In this document: positions 15,543 through 23,902 of the stretch, in pieces | Layout of the letters: every line of letters starts with the position of its first letter | Numbering within the stretch: the first letter of the stretch is position 1 | DNA from: CAVZTA01 sp963778025 | GTDB lineage: Bacteria > Chloroflexota > Limnocylindria > Limnocylindrales > CSP1-4 | DNA: 64,000 nt | Direction of reading: 5' to 3' | NCBI GenBank assembly: GCA_963778025.1 | Contig: CAVZTA010000003.1 | Coordinates: forward strand, 545,207 to 609,206 | Position numbers and translations under genes: made by a program | Notes under the pieces: model-generated | The model's database searches: none | Told to the model about the DNA's origin: nothing | What the model saw: only the letters and a program-made list of their open reading frames with translations

Positions 15543-15938
15543 ATGGCCACCGGCACCGGCACGAAGGACGATCCGTGGGTCCTGAAGACCCCGCCGGGGA
15601 CGTCCGACTACACGATGTACAAGGACGGCGACCAGATCGTGTGCATGGTCGGCTCGACGAAGCTGACCTACCAGGCGCGGGCGATCGAGGACCTCCACGC
15701 CTGGCTCAAGGCGCAGGGCGACTGGGTGCCCCTCGGCGCGGCCGACGAGCAGAAGCCGGCCGCCGACGGGACGGTCGAGGCCTGGGGCCGCGCGGAGAGC
15801 AACCCGGTGGGTGGCTGGTACGGCACCCGCAAGGGCTATCGCGGCCGGTTCGGGATGTACATGCCGCCGCTGCTCGAGGCGCTCGGCCTGGCCGAGGTCA
15901 CCCACGACGCCAAGAACAACCGGATGCGGGCGATCTGA
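15543..15938 (+). CDS. conserved small protein (DUF6855-like)
   Basis: A 131-residue soluble protein of a family common in actinobacteria and Chloroflexota, with unknown function. It starts TGTKDDPWVLKTPPGTSDYT, then AIEDLHAWLKAQGDWVPLG and EAWGRAESNPVGGWYG, and ends in ALGLAEVTHDAKNNRMRAI. I recall this as DUF6855 but cannot check. The ATG at 15543 follows GGGGAGG; an adjacent GTG at 15540 is the alternative. The promoter at 15495 with its inverted repeat probably drives it. It ends five bases before the LexA-like box. Confidence 0.65.
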   Translation: MATGTGTKDDPWVLKTPPGTSDYTMYKDGDQIVCMVGSTKLTYQARAIEDLHAWLKAQGDWVPLGAADEQKPAADGTVEAWGRAESNPVGGWYGTRKGYRGRFGMYMPPLLEALGLAEVTHDAKNNRMRAI

Positions 15939-15963
15939 CCAGATAGAACGGATGTTCTATACT
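15935..15963 (+). promoter_or_regulatory. promoter with LexA-like (SOS) box for the radical SAM gene
   Basis: CTGACC (15935-15940), a 17-bp spacer and TATACT (15958-15963) form a good sigma-70-type promoter. The spacer holds ATAGAAC-GGAT-GTTCTAT (15943-15960), whose core GAAC-N4-GTTC equals the LexA box known from Bacillus and actinobacteria. The site overlaps the -10, so LexA binding would block transcription. ATG 15974 lies eleven bases past the -10, so the transcript would be almost leaderless. Confidence 0.65.
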
Positions 15964-15973
15964 CGGCGGCACG

Positions 15974-16906
15974 ATGGCCGCCGAGTACCGCCTGGAGCCT
16001 TGCCGGACCGCCCTGAACCGCGTGACCGGCATGCCCTTCCGGTGGTCGCTCAACCCGTACATGGGCTGTGCCCATCGCTGCACCTTCTGCTACGTCCGGG
16101 CCTTCGAGCAGATGGCCGATCGCCCGGCCGACGAGCGCTACGGCACGTCGATCCGCGTCAAGCCGAACGTCGTCGAGGTGCTTCGCCGCGAGCTGGCTCG
16201 TCCGTCCTGGCGGCACGAGACCGTCGCCATCGGCAGCGCCACCGATCCGTACCAGCCGGCCGAGGGCCGGTTCCGGCTGACCCGTGGAGCGATCACGGCG
16301 CTGGCGGACGGGGCGACACCGTTCGGCCTCATCACCCGCGGGCCGATGATCGTGCGCGACCTCGACGTGCTGTCGGACGCCGCGCGCCGGGTGGAGGTGT
16401 CGGTCACGTTCAGCATCCCGACGCTGGACCCGACCATCCATCGCCTCACCGAGCCGGGGACGGCGCCGCCGCACCAGCGCCTGCGCGCGCTGCGCCAGCT
16501 GGTCGATGCCGGGATCAAGGCGGGCGTGGGCATGGCACCGATCCTGCCCGGCCTCTCGGATACCCCCGAGCTCCTGGCGGACGTCGTGCGCGCGGCGCGG
16601 GACGCCGGCGCGACGAGCCTGTGGGCGAACGTCCTGTATCTGCGTCCAGGGACGCGCGAGCACTTCCTCGACCACCTGGCGCGCGACTGGCCGGAGCTCC
16701 TGCCGACGTACGAGCGGCTGTACGCGCGCGGCGCCTACGTGTCGAAGGAGGTGGGCGATCCGATCCGGCGGCGGGTCGACGAGCTGCGCCATCGGATCGG
16801 CGTGGAGGACCGACGCACGGTGCGGCTCACGCCCGACCCCGCCCTGGCGATCCCGATCGGCGCGGCGATCCAGGCGCCGGGACAGCTGGGACTCGGGCTG
16901 GGCTGA
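15974..16906 (+). CDS. radical SAM protein (Rv2578c / SplB-like)
   Basis: A 310-residue radical SAM enzyme. The 4Fe-4S motif CxxxCxxC is CAHRCTFCY (residues 34-42), in the context SLNPYMGCAHRC. IGSATDPYQPAEG and a later GLITRGPMIVRDLDVL are the typical SAM-binding and barrel strands of the Rv2578c/spore photoproduct lyase-like group. Members are suspected of DNA or nucleotide repair, but none of this subgroup has a settled reaction. An SOS-type promoter in front of the gene supports a repair role. It converges on the envelope protein gene, with only 13 bp between the stops. Confidence 0.85.
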   Translation: MAAEYRLEPCRTALNRVTGMPFRWSLNPYMGCAHRCTFCYVRAFEQMADRPADERYGTSIRVKPNVVEVLRRELARPSWRHETVAIGSATDPYQPAEGRFRLTRGAITALADGATPFGLITRGPMIVRDLDVLSDAARRVEVSVTFSIPTLDPTIHRLTEPGTAPPHQRLRALRQLVDAGIKAGVGMAPILPGLSDTPELLADVVRAARDAGATSLWANVLYLRPGTREHFLDHLARDWPELLPTYERLYARGAYVSKEVGDPIRRRVDELRHRIGVEDRRTVRLTPDPALAIPIGAAIQAPGQLGLGLG

Positions 16907-16919
16907 CGGACGGGGCGGG

Positions 16920-18711
16920 TCAGCCCTCGGCGGGCCGGTCGGTATTCGAGCGGCGGCGAGTGCGGGTGGGACGCGTCGCGCCATCGCCCGTGGCGGCGGT
17001 CGCGGCGGTCGCGGTGGCGGCGGCCGGGGCCGTGCCCCGCCGGCGACGCGTGGTGCGGGACGTCGTCGGGACGGGATCGACGGGCGCCGCCGGTTCGACC
17101 GACCCGACGGCGTCGATCGCCTCGATGCCCTCCACCGATGCGGCGACGACCGGCTGATTCGACGACCGGCTGATCGACGACCGGCTCGAGCGGCGGTTCG
17201 GGGTCGGTCCGCGTGGCCTCGGTGGCACGCGCGCGGTCCGCCAGGATCGCGGCGAGCAGCGAGTCGAGCTGCGAGGGTTCCTCCTCGGGCTCTTCGTCCG
17301 GGGTCGGCACCGGCGCCTGCGCCTGCAGCATGGCTCCGCGCCGGGCATCCCACGGGACGAGCGGCTCGACCGTCATCCGGGGCAGCCAGCCCTGATGGCG
17401 CGTCGGCGTCCGCGCCTGGACCCATGCGGACCCGAGCGACAGCACCTCGATCTCATCGCCGAGATCCAGCTCCTCGACCGGTCGACCGTGGACCTCGTCA
17501 GGCTCGGAGAGGAGCACGACGACGTCATAGCGGACCTCGAACCGCTCGACATCGGCGGACGGGGGACCGACGAACAGCAGCGGCGGCCGCCGCTGCGCTG
17601 AGGCCGACCGCGGGGCGCCGCCGAACCGGCCCGCCTTGACGGACGGACGCCGCCAGCGCGGCATGTGCGCTTCGGCCGCGTCGACGAGCGGCGCGATCGC
17701 GGCTCGCTCCAGCAGTCCGGCCGGCGGCGGCACGGCGAGGCTCCCGGGGACACCCGCGTCTGCGGACGCGACCGCCACGGCGGTCGCCGCGGGGTCGGGG
17801 CGACGTCGCCGGCGCGCAGCGATCGCCAGGCCGAACGACCCGATGATGGCCACGAGGAGCGCCAGCAGGACCAGCGGGAACGAGTCGCCGTCACCGAGCG
17901 CCCCGTCGTCAGGACCGCCGGCCGCGAGCCGATCGTCGTCGGCCGGGTCGGGCGACGTGCGGTCACCGGGCAGGATCGCGGCAACGAGCGGCGTCGCCGT
18001 GGGCGAGGGCTTCGGCTTCGGGCTCGGGCGCCTCGTGGGCGACGGCTTGGGCGTCGCGCGCGGCCTGGGCTTGGGCGTCGCCTGCGGCTTCGGCTGGGGC
18101 TTCACCGTGGGCCGGGGCGTGTGACGCGGTGTGGGCCGCGGCGTCGGCTTGGGCGTGGCCCTGGGTGTCGGCTTGGGGGTCGGCTTCGGCGTGGCCTTGG
18201 GCGTCGGCTTCGGCGTGGCCTTGGGGGTCGGCTTGGGCGTCGGGGAGGGCGTAGGCGGTGGCGGGTTCGAGACCGACAACGCCACCCACTCGCTGCGGAT
18301 GATCGACGAGCCGTCGATCTGGGTCGCGAACCGGAACTGGTGGTCGCCGCTCGAGAGCTTGGTCGGATAGACGTAGCGCGTGCCGTTGACGAGGTCGACC
18401 GGGCCGCTCGGCGTCATGTCGTGGCTGGCGCCGTCGATCCTGACCCAGACGTGCGGACCCGGGCGCCCGAGCTTGTCGCGGTAGAGGACCGAGAACGTGA
18501 ACGTCGTGGTGGTCGTCCCCGAACCCGGGCTGACGGCGCACTCGTCGAGCGATCGATTCGTCGACGTCGCACAGACCGCCGCACTGGCAGGCACGGCGAA
18601 CCCGACCAGCGCGAACGCGATGGCCAGCGTCGACGTGATGAGCCGTTTCGCGAACAGACGCACGCGGTCGATCTCCGGCACGGGATCCGTCCGCAGCCTC
18701 TCGCCGGGCAC
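16920..18711 (-). pseudogene. envelope-anchored Pro/Thr-rich protein with SH3-like domain, apparent frameshift near 17158
   Basis: The N-terminus is a signal peptide (TSTLAIAFALVGFAVPASA). Next come a beta-sandwich-like secreted domain (TTTTTFTFSVLYRDK ... VWVRIDG), a low-complexity PTPKPTPKA linker (about residues 155-245), a membrane helix (LVLLALLVAIIGSFGLAIAA), an arginine-rich cytoplasmic edge and an SH3-like domain with GDEIEVLSLGSAWVQART. Near 17158 the sequence gatcagccggtcgtc is followed by a copy with one extra base. The frame then shifts, and the other frame continues acidic and Ala/Thr-rich to a stop at 16920, next to the radical SAM stop. Without the shift, the frame would run 172 bp into that gene. 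Function is unknown. Confidence 0.65.
18000..18255. repeat. low-complexity repeat coding PTPKPTPKA units
   Basis: About 250 bp of imperfect 12- to 15-bp units such as GGCTTGGGCGTC and GGCTTCGGCGTGGCC encode the proline/threonine/lysine linker of the envelope protein on the minus strand. This is a length-variable coding repeat, not a CRISPR array: units abut without spacers and keep one reading frame. Confidence 0.8.
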
Positions 18712-18798
18712 GATGCGGGTCCGTGGGCCGGTGGTACCGGCGGGCTAGCCCATCGATGCGTGCGTGGACGCACCACGCGGGCGACGGCGAACCTCCGT

Positions 18799-20322
18799 TC
18801 AGCCGCCCCGACGCGGGTTCCGGCGCCGGCCGCCGCCGGGCGTTTCGTCGGCGACGGGCGCAGGCGCCGGCGCCACGAACGGCAGCTCCGTCTGCGCGGT
18901 GAGCCCGCTTCGGATGATCCGCTCCAGCTCGGCGACCGCGCGGTCGTCGGTCTCGATCGGCTGGTAGCGGGCGAGCCGCCGCTCGACCTCGGCGGTCGCC
19001 CGCGCGTACGTGTCGGTCGCGCCCGCCTTCGTCCAGTTCTCGCGGTTGTCGCGTTCGACGATCGGCGAGGGCAGGTACAGCTCCGTGGGCCAGTGGGCGG
19101 TGGTATGCGGCGCCATGATCAGGTGCTGGTCGGCGAACAGCTGCTCGAGGAGCGGCCCAGCCGGCAGGTCGTCCGCCGGGCGGATCTCCCGCAGGAAGTG
19201 AAGCGTCTGGCCGCAGATCTCGTCGTCGAACACGAGCTTGGGCAGCGAGAACACCAGCAGGAAGTCGAGCATCCCGGGACCGCTCACCGAGTTCACGCCG
19301 GCGAGCCCGGCGAGGAGCGCGCTCGCGAACGTCTCGGCGCCCGCCTGGGCGTCGAGGATCTTGGCATCGCTCAGGGCCATGTAGGACTGCGTCGGCAGCC
19401 CCAGCGCCTTGGCGACCGCGACGTACGCCACGTCCAGGTGGAGCGCCTCGATGGCGGCCATCGGCGACGACGCGACCTTCATGTGGAACGTCGCCGGCGC
19501 CCCGCCGAACAGGACGGGCGTGCCCGGTCGGATCACCTGGGCCATGGTGATGCCGGCCAGGACGTCGACCGTGTGGAAGACCGTCGCGCCGACGAGCGTC
19601 ACCGGCGCGATGAGGCCCATCAGCGTGACCGGGACGATCTCCACGGGGATGCCCGCCTCGACACAGTCGATGAGGTTCTGGCAGCTGTCCTCGCTGTACC
19701 GGAAGTTGCCCGTCGCGGTGATCGTGAAGATCGACATCGGACGCGCGCGCAGGTCGTCGAGCCCGTCGCGGAACAGCGCCATCATCTCGACCATCCGCGT
19801 GACGCCGTGCTCGGTGAACGCGCCGGAGACGACCGGCCGCTTGGAGTTCGTGAGCACCAGGAACAGCCGCCACGCGTCGGACACCTGCGCCTCGATGTCC
19901 TGGTTGGTCGAGAACGCGGTCGCGAGATAGGCGATGTGCTGGAGCCCGTCGGCCACACGGACGTACTCGACGAAGTCGGTCGTGTTCGCGAGACGCGTCT
20001 CGCCGGTGCGGTGATCGAGGACCTTGAGCCCGGAGCTGCCCGGGACGAAGTGCACGCGATCGCCACCCAGGTCCGCGTGCGGCGCACCGTCGCGGTCGTA
20101 CAGCACGAACGAGCTGGGCGCGCTCGCGATGGCTCGCTCCACCACGTCGCGCGGGAACAGCACCCGCGTCCCGGTGGCGTCGCTGGGCAGGCCGGCCTCC
20201 AGGAGCCGGCGTCGCATCCCGGGCCCGCGGACCTCCATGCCGACCTCGGCCAGGATCCGCTTCGCCTCATCGAGGATGCGGCCGATGAGGTCGTCGGACA
20301 GGACGTTCAGCGAGGGTCGCAC
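18799..20322 (-). CDS. trimethylamine methyltransferase (MttB) family protein, non-pyrrolysine type
   Basis: A 507-residue protein with the MttB fold throughout: AKRILAEVGMEVRGPGMRR at the N-terminus, VHFVPGSSGLKVLDHRTGE, then NSKRPVVSGAFTEHGV, PVLFGGAPATFHMKVA and LLAGLAGVNSVSGPGMLDF towards the end. It translates without any in-frame TAG, so it belongs to the pyrrolysine-free branch (relatives such as MtgB demethylate glycine betaine or other quaternary amines onto a corrinoid protein). No corrinoid protein or methyltransferase partner lies nearby. GTG 20322 is the only in-frame start close to the conserved region. Confidence 0.85.
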   Translation of the reverse strand: MRPSLNVLSDDLIGRILDEAKRILAEVGMEVRGPGMRRRLLEAGLPSDATGTRVLFPRDVVERAIASAPSSFVLYDRDGAPHADLGGDRVHFVPGSSGLKVLDHRTGETRLANTTDFVEYVRVADGLQHIAYLATAFSTNQDIEAQVSDAWRLFLVLTNSKRPVVSGAFTEHGVTRMVEMMALFRDGLDDLRARPMSIFTITATGNFRYSEDSCQNLIDCVEAGIPVEIVPVTLMGLIAPVTLVGATVFHTVDVLAGITMAQVIRPGTPVLFGGAPATFHMKVASSPMAAIEALHLDVAYVAVAKALGLPTQSYMALSDAKILDAQAGAETFASALLAGLAGVNSVSGPGMLDFLLVFSLPKLVFDDEICGQTLHFLREIRPADDLPAGPLLEQLFADQHLIMAPHTTAHWPTELYLPSPIVERDNRENWTKAGATDTYARATAEVERRLARYQPIETDDRAVAELERIIRSGLTAQTELPFVAPAPAPVADETPGGGRRRNPRRGG

Positions 20323-20395
20323 GCCCGCATCCTCGCCCCACGTTCCGCACCGCGGACCTCGGTCGCGCACGATGCGACCGGCCGGCGGGCGTGGG

Positions 20396-21562
20396 CTACA
20401 ACCAGCGGCGTGTGCGGGCGATGCCGAGGATCGTGATCGCGAGCAGGGTGACCCCGCCGACCACGACCCAGAAGCTCATCGGCGAGTCCTTGTCGAGCGG
20501 CACGATGACGTTCATCCCGAGCAGCCCGGCGATCATCGAGCCCGGCAGGAGCAGCACCGTCGCGAGCGCCAGGACCTTCATCACGTCGTTCGTCCGCTGG
20601 GCGGTCCGCGTCATGTAGATGTCGAAGGAGCCCAGGATCGCCTCTCGCGCGCTGCCGACCGCCGCGAACGCCCCTTCGAAGCGCGTCGCCACGGCCTGGA
20701 ACGCCGGCGCGCTCTCGTGGTCGCCGGCGACCTCGGTGAAATCGGCGTCGGCGAGCGAGGCGAACACATCCCGGTGCGCGGCAAGCAGCTGCCGCAACCG
20801 CCCGACGCGCTGACGGACCGCGACCAGGTCCTCCAGCAGCTGGCGTCGCCCCTCGTCGCGCAACGCGACGGCGTCGAGCTTGTCGGCGTCGCTCTCGATG
20901 ATGTCGGCGGCGCGGTAATAGGTCGTGACGACGGAGTCGAGCAGGGACGCCACGAACTGGGTGGGCCGGAGGAGGCCCAGCGTCGTGTCCCGCTCGATGC
21001 GGTCGTCCATGCCGGCGATGAACGCCACCGGCTGGACATGGCCGGTGATCACGATGTCCGGTCCGGCGAGGACGTCGAGCCAGGGCGCCTCGTCGGGTCG
21101 ATCGTCCGGCGGCTCCACGGCGACCCGGAGATGCACGAACCGTCCGTGGAGCGCCAGGTGCGGGTCCGTCGCCGGCTTGGTCAGCGACTCACGGGCACGG
21201 TCGTCGAGGTCGAAGCGCTCGCACAGCTCCTCGGCCTCGGTCGGGGTGAGCTCGCCGGTGATGTCGACCCACAGCAGCTGCCGACCGGTCGGGCGCTTCG
21301 CGAGCGCCGTCGCCCAGTCGACGTGGTGGTCCTGGCGGTCGGCGTCGAAGAGGCGGATCCGCAGCCGGTCAGGGTCGCTGGCGGCAGCCGAACGAGCGCC
21401 CGCTCCGCGAGCCGGTTGCCGGGTGGTGCGCGAGGTCCTGGAGCGTGTCGCGGCCCGGGTCGCCGGCCGTGACGAGTTGCGCGCGGGCGGTGCGCTGCGA
21501 CGCGAGCCCCGTTCCGATGTGGCGATGAGCGTGACCTCCCGAGTTCGTTCCGCGCGCATCAT
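20396..21562 (-). CDS. corA: CorA-family divalent metal transporter
   Basis: A protein of about 388 residues. The N-terminal cytoplasmic domain (LLWVDITGELTPTEAEEL, LAGPDIVITGH) and the long stalk helices (ALRDEGRRQLLEDLVAVRQRV) precede two C-terminal membrane helices. The first ends in the channel signature GMN (AGLLGMNVIVP), the diagnostic CorA motif. It should carry Mg2+, Co2+ or Ni2+ into the cell. The GMN is followed by VIVP rather than the more usual N/G-P-E loop. An Arg/Ser-rich 60-residue extension precedes the conserved part; ATG 21562 or 21559 is likely, but a later start cannot be excluded. Confidence 0.87.
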   Translation of the reverse strand: MMRAERTREVTLIATSERGSRRSAPPARNSSRPATRAATRSRTSRTTRQPARGAGARSAAASDPDRLRIRLFDADRQDHHVDWATALAKRPTGRQLLWVDITGELTPTEAEELCERFDLDDRARESLTKPATDPHLALHGRFVHLRVAVEPPDDRPDEAPWLDVLAGPDIVITGHVQPVAFIAGMDDRIERDTTLGLLRPTQFVASLLDSVVTTYYRAADIIESDADKLDAVALRDEGRRQLLEDLVAVRQRVGRLRQLLAAHRDVFASLADADFTEVAGDHESAPAFQAVATRFEGAFAAVGSAREAILGSFDIYMTRTAQRTNDVMKVLALATVLLLPGSMIAGLLGMNVIVPLDKDSPMSFWVVVGGVTLLAITILGIARTRRWL

Positions 21563-21881
21563 CGCCGCACCCGCGTTGCGGCGGGCATGCGGATGAGCCG
21601 CAGCCGCGCGACGTCGGCGTATCCGCCGCGTCACGGCCGCGTCGCCTGTCGGCAGGCTGACACCCCGATCCCTCGATGTGGTGCCCATGGGTACGTCGAC
21701 CGGGTGATGCGCGCGCGCATCACGCGCGAGACGATGCGCCGCGTCGCCGAACGTCGCCCCTCACGACGATCGACGATCGGCAGCTGTCCGACCCCGGCGC
21801 GTCCTCCCCCCGCGTGTATGCGTTCCACGCGACGGACCACGCCGGGGTCGACCCTTGTCGCGACGGGTCGATACTGCGTCG
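21563..21881. other. 319-bp divergent intergenic region with a 20-bp perfect palindrome
   Basis: No convincing gene is present. Bases 21704-21723 read GTGATGCGCGCGCGCATCAC, a perfect palindrome that could be a regulator site or a cruciform. The region separates two metal-transport genes, CorA (leftward) and a cation diffusion facilitator (rightward), so a metal-responsive operator is conceivable. No tRNA-like fold or riboswitch core was recognised. Confidence 0.4.
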
Positions 21882-22786
21882 ATGCAGCACAGCCACTCGG
21901 CTGCCTACGGGCATCGCTCGCGCCTGATCGGCGCGGTGATGCTGAGCGCCGCGGTGCTGGTCGTCGAGCTCATCGCCGGCGTGCTCAGCAACTCGGTGTC
22001 ACTCATCGCCGATGCCGGGCACGTCTTCGCGGACACCTCCGGGCTGCTCCTCGCGACGGCGGCCGTCTGGGTCGCGGATCGACGCCCGACGGCGGGTCGG
22101 AGCTTCGGCCTGTATCGCCTCGAGATCCTCGTGGCGGCCCTCAACGCGGTGCTCCTGTTCGTGATCGCGGCGTTCGTGATCTGGGAGGGCATCGCGCGAC
22201 TCCGGGAACCGACGGAGGTCCGGTCGTCGCTCATGATCGTGGTCGCGGCGTGCGCGCTCGTCGCGGATCTCGCGGCGTCCGCCCTGCTGCGCCGTGGCCA
22301 GGCGGTCAGCCTCACCGTCCGCGCCGCGTACCTCGAGGTCCTGAGCGATGCCCTCGGCGCGGCCGCCGTCCTCGTCGCGGGCGTGGTCATCGCGACCACC
22401 GGCTTCTACGGCGCCGACGGCGTCGCGGCGATCTTCATCGGCGTCCTCATCCTGCCGCGGACGTGGCGGCTGCTCCATGAGAGCCTGGACGTGCTCCTCG
22501 AGGCGACTCCCAAGGGCATCGACCTCGCGGAGGTCGAGCACCACATCCTGGAGGCGCCAGGGGTGACCGCGGTCCACGACCTCCACGCCTGGACGATCAC
22601 GAGCGGCATGAACGTCGTGTCCGCGCATGTCGTCGTGAGCCAGGATGCCGACCCCGGGCGCCTCATCGACCACCTGAGCGATTGCCTGGCGGGCGACTTC
22701 GATATCGACCACTCGACGTTCCAGCTCGAGACCCCGGAGCACGTGCTCTGGGAGGGGCGGGCGATGCGGTCGCACAGCCGGCGTGA
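21882..22786 (+). CDS. cation diffusion facilitator (CDF) family transporter; 3' end uncertain
   Basis: Six membrane helices start at residue 10. The metal-binding HxxxD pattern is present as ADAGHVFADTSG in helix 2 (about residue 45) and LSDALGAAAV in helix 5 (about 155). A cytoplasmic domain follows, with GVTAVHDLHAWTITSGMNVVSAHV, typical of Zn2+/Cd2+ exporters of the CzcD type. The conserved protein ends near STFQLETPEHVLWEG, but the frame stays open to 23669, right through the next gene. One missing base in the GGAGGGGCGGG run at about 22751-22761 would bring a TGA at 22784-22786 into frame, so I end the gene there. The frame of the long extension is a shadow of the CMD gene. Confidence 0.82.
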
Positions 22787-22944
22787 CCGCTCGCCGCTGC
22801 GCACGTCCGATGCCGCTGCGCCGGGGGCCGGCGCCAGGCGCCGGTCAGCGGCGGACGAGCGGTGCGGCGAGCCGCGCGGTCAGCGCGCGGACCGCATCCT
22901 CCGGGCGGACGTCCGCTACGCTGCGGCTCCGCAGGAGGGTTGGC

Positions 22945-23511
22945 ATGCGCGTCACCGTGACCCCCGAGCAGATCCGGACCGCGTTCGAGGCGGTGAAGGA
23001 CGACCCGTCCTTCGACGAGAGCCGCGGCCTCTGGGAGCGTGGTCGACCACCGGTCGAGATGGTCCAGGCGATGTGCCTGCGCCCCGAGCTCCTGCGGGCG
23101 TTCGCCGGATTCGGCCACAGCGTCTATCCGGGCGGCCTGCTCGAACGCCGGGTGAAGGAGCTGGTGATCATCACCGCGTCGACGGAGAACGACTGCCAGT
23201 TCTGTACGAACTCGCACTGCGATCTGGTCGACATCGCCGACATCCTCGACGAGCCGCTCCAGCTCATCGAGCTGCCGCCGACGCTCGAGCCGCGGGAGCG
23301 CGTCGCGATCGAGTACACCCGGGCGGTGATGCACGATTCGAACCGGATCCCGCCGGCGCTCGAAGCCGAGCTGAGCGAGCGGTTCACCGATCCGGAGCTC
23401 GTCGAGCTGACGTTCCTCATCGGCTACATCAACATGCTCAACCTGTTCAACAACGCCCTGGGCGTCCGCTATCACGGCGAGTACGCGATCCTCGCCCCGG
23501 CCGTCCGCTGA
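22945..23511 (+). CDS. carboxymuconolactone decarboxylase (CMD/AhpD-like) family protein
   Basis: A 188-residue protein of the AhpD/CMD superfamily. The redox motif CxxC with its histidine is in ENDCQFCTNSH (about residues 88-98), preceded by RRVKELVIITASTE, which is typical. Members act as alkylhydroperoxidase-like disulfide reductases or decarboxylases. ATG 22945 has an AGGAGG site seven bases upstream. A four-base gap separates it from the DUF1905 gene. The upstream transporter frame overlaps it entirely, but codon use and conservation clearly favour this frame. Confidence 0.87.
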   Translation: MRVTVTPEQIRTAFEAVKDDPSFDESRGLWERGRPPVEMVQAMCLRPELLRAFAGFGHSVYPGGLLERRVKELVIITASTENDCQFCTNSHCDLVDIADILDEPLQLIELPPTLEPRERVAIEYTRAVMHDSNRIPPALEAELSERFTDPELVELTFLIGYINMLNLFNNALGVRYHGEYAILAPAVR

Positions 23512-23515
23512 GCCG

Positions 23516-23824
23516 ATGCCCGGCGACGGCCCGGAGCTCGAGGTCGAGTTCAGCGGCGACATCTGGTACTGGCGCGGGCCGTCGCCGTTCCACTTCGTCA
23601 CCGTGCCGGCCGAGCCCAGCGAGGTCATCAAGGCGATGTCCTCCGCGGTCACCTACGGCTGGGGGATGATCCCGGTCCGCGTGTGGATCGGGACGACCGA
23701 GTTCGACACCGCGCTGTTCCCGAAGGACGGCCGCTACGTCGTGCCGCTCAAGGACAAGGTCCGCGCTGACGAGGGCCTCAAGCAGGGCGACGTCGTCAAG
23801 GTCCGCCTCGCGATCCGCAGCTGA
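23516..23824 (+). CDS. DUF1905 domain-containing protein
   Basis: A 102-residue small beta-barrel protein: VEFSGDIWYWRGPSPFHFVTVP at the start (seen as two strands), then WGMIPVRVWIGTTEFDTALFPKDGRYVVPLKDKVR in the middle and GDVVKVRLAI at the end. This is the complete DUF1905 pattern; the domain often stands alone or fused to a YdeI-like domain, and its function is unknown. It starts at ATG 23516, four bases after the CMD stop. Confidence 0.88.
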   Translation: MPGDGPELEVEFSGDIWYWRGPSPFHFVTVPAEPSEVIKAMSSAVTYGWGMIPVRVWIGTTEFDTALFPKDGRYVVPLKDKVRADEGLKQGDVVKVRLAIRS

Positions 23825-23902
23825 CCGGCGGCTCCCGGGCCCGGGCGGCGGAGTACCGTGACCCGGTCGGCTTCGGATCCGCTGCCGAGGGAGGGACGCC
23901 CG

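Noticed and set aside
16735..16919. Continuation of the envelope protein frame into the radical SAM gene
   Set aside because: It would overlap a well-conserved gene in antisense by 172 bp, while the neighbouring frame ends cleanly at 16920.
18000..18255. CRISPR-like regular repeat
   Set aside because: Units are short, directly adjacent, degenerate and coding for PTPK linkers; there are no spacers and no cas genes.
17665..20436. A 923-codon open frame on the plus strand
   Set aside because: It is antisense to the envelope protein and MttB genes, is extremely rich in Arg and Gly, and has no recognisable motif. Such frames are normal opposite coding DNA at this GC content.
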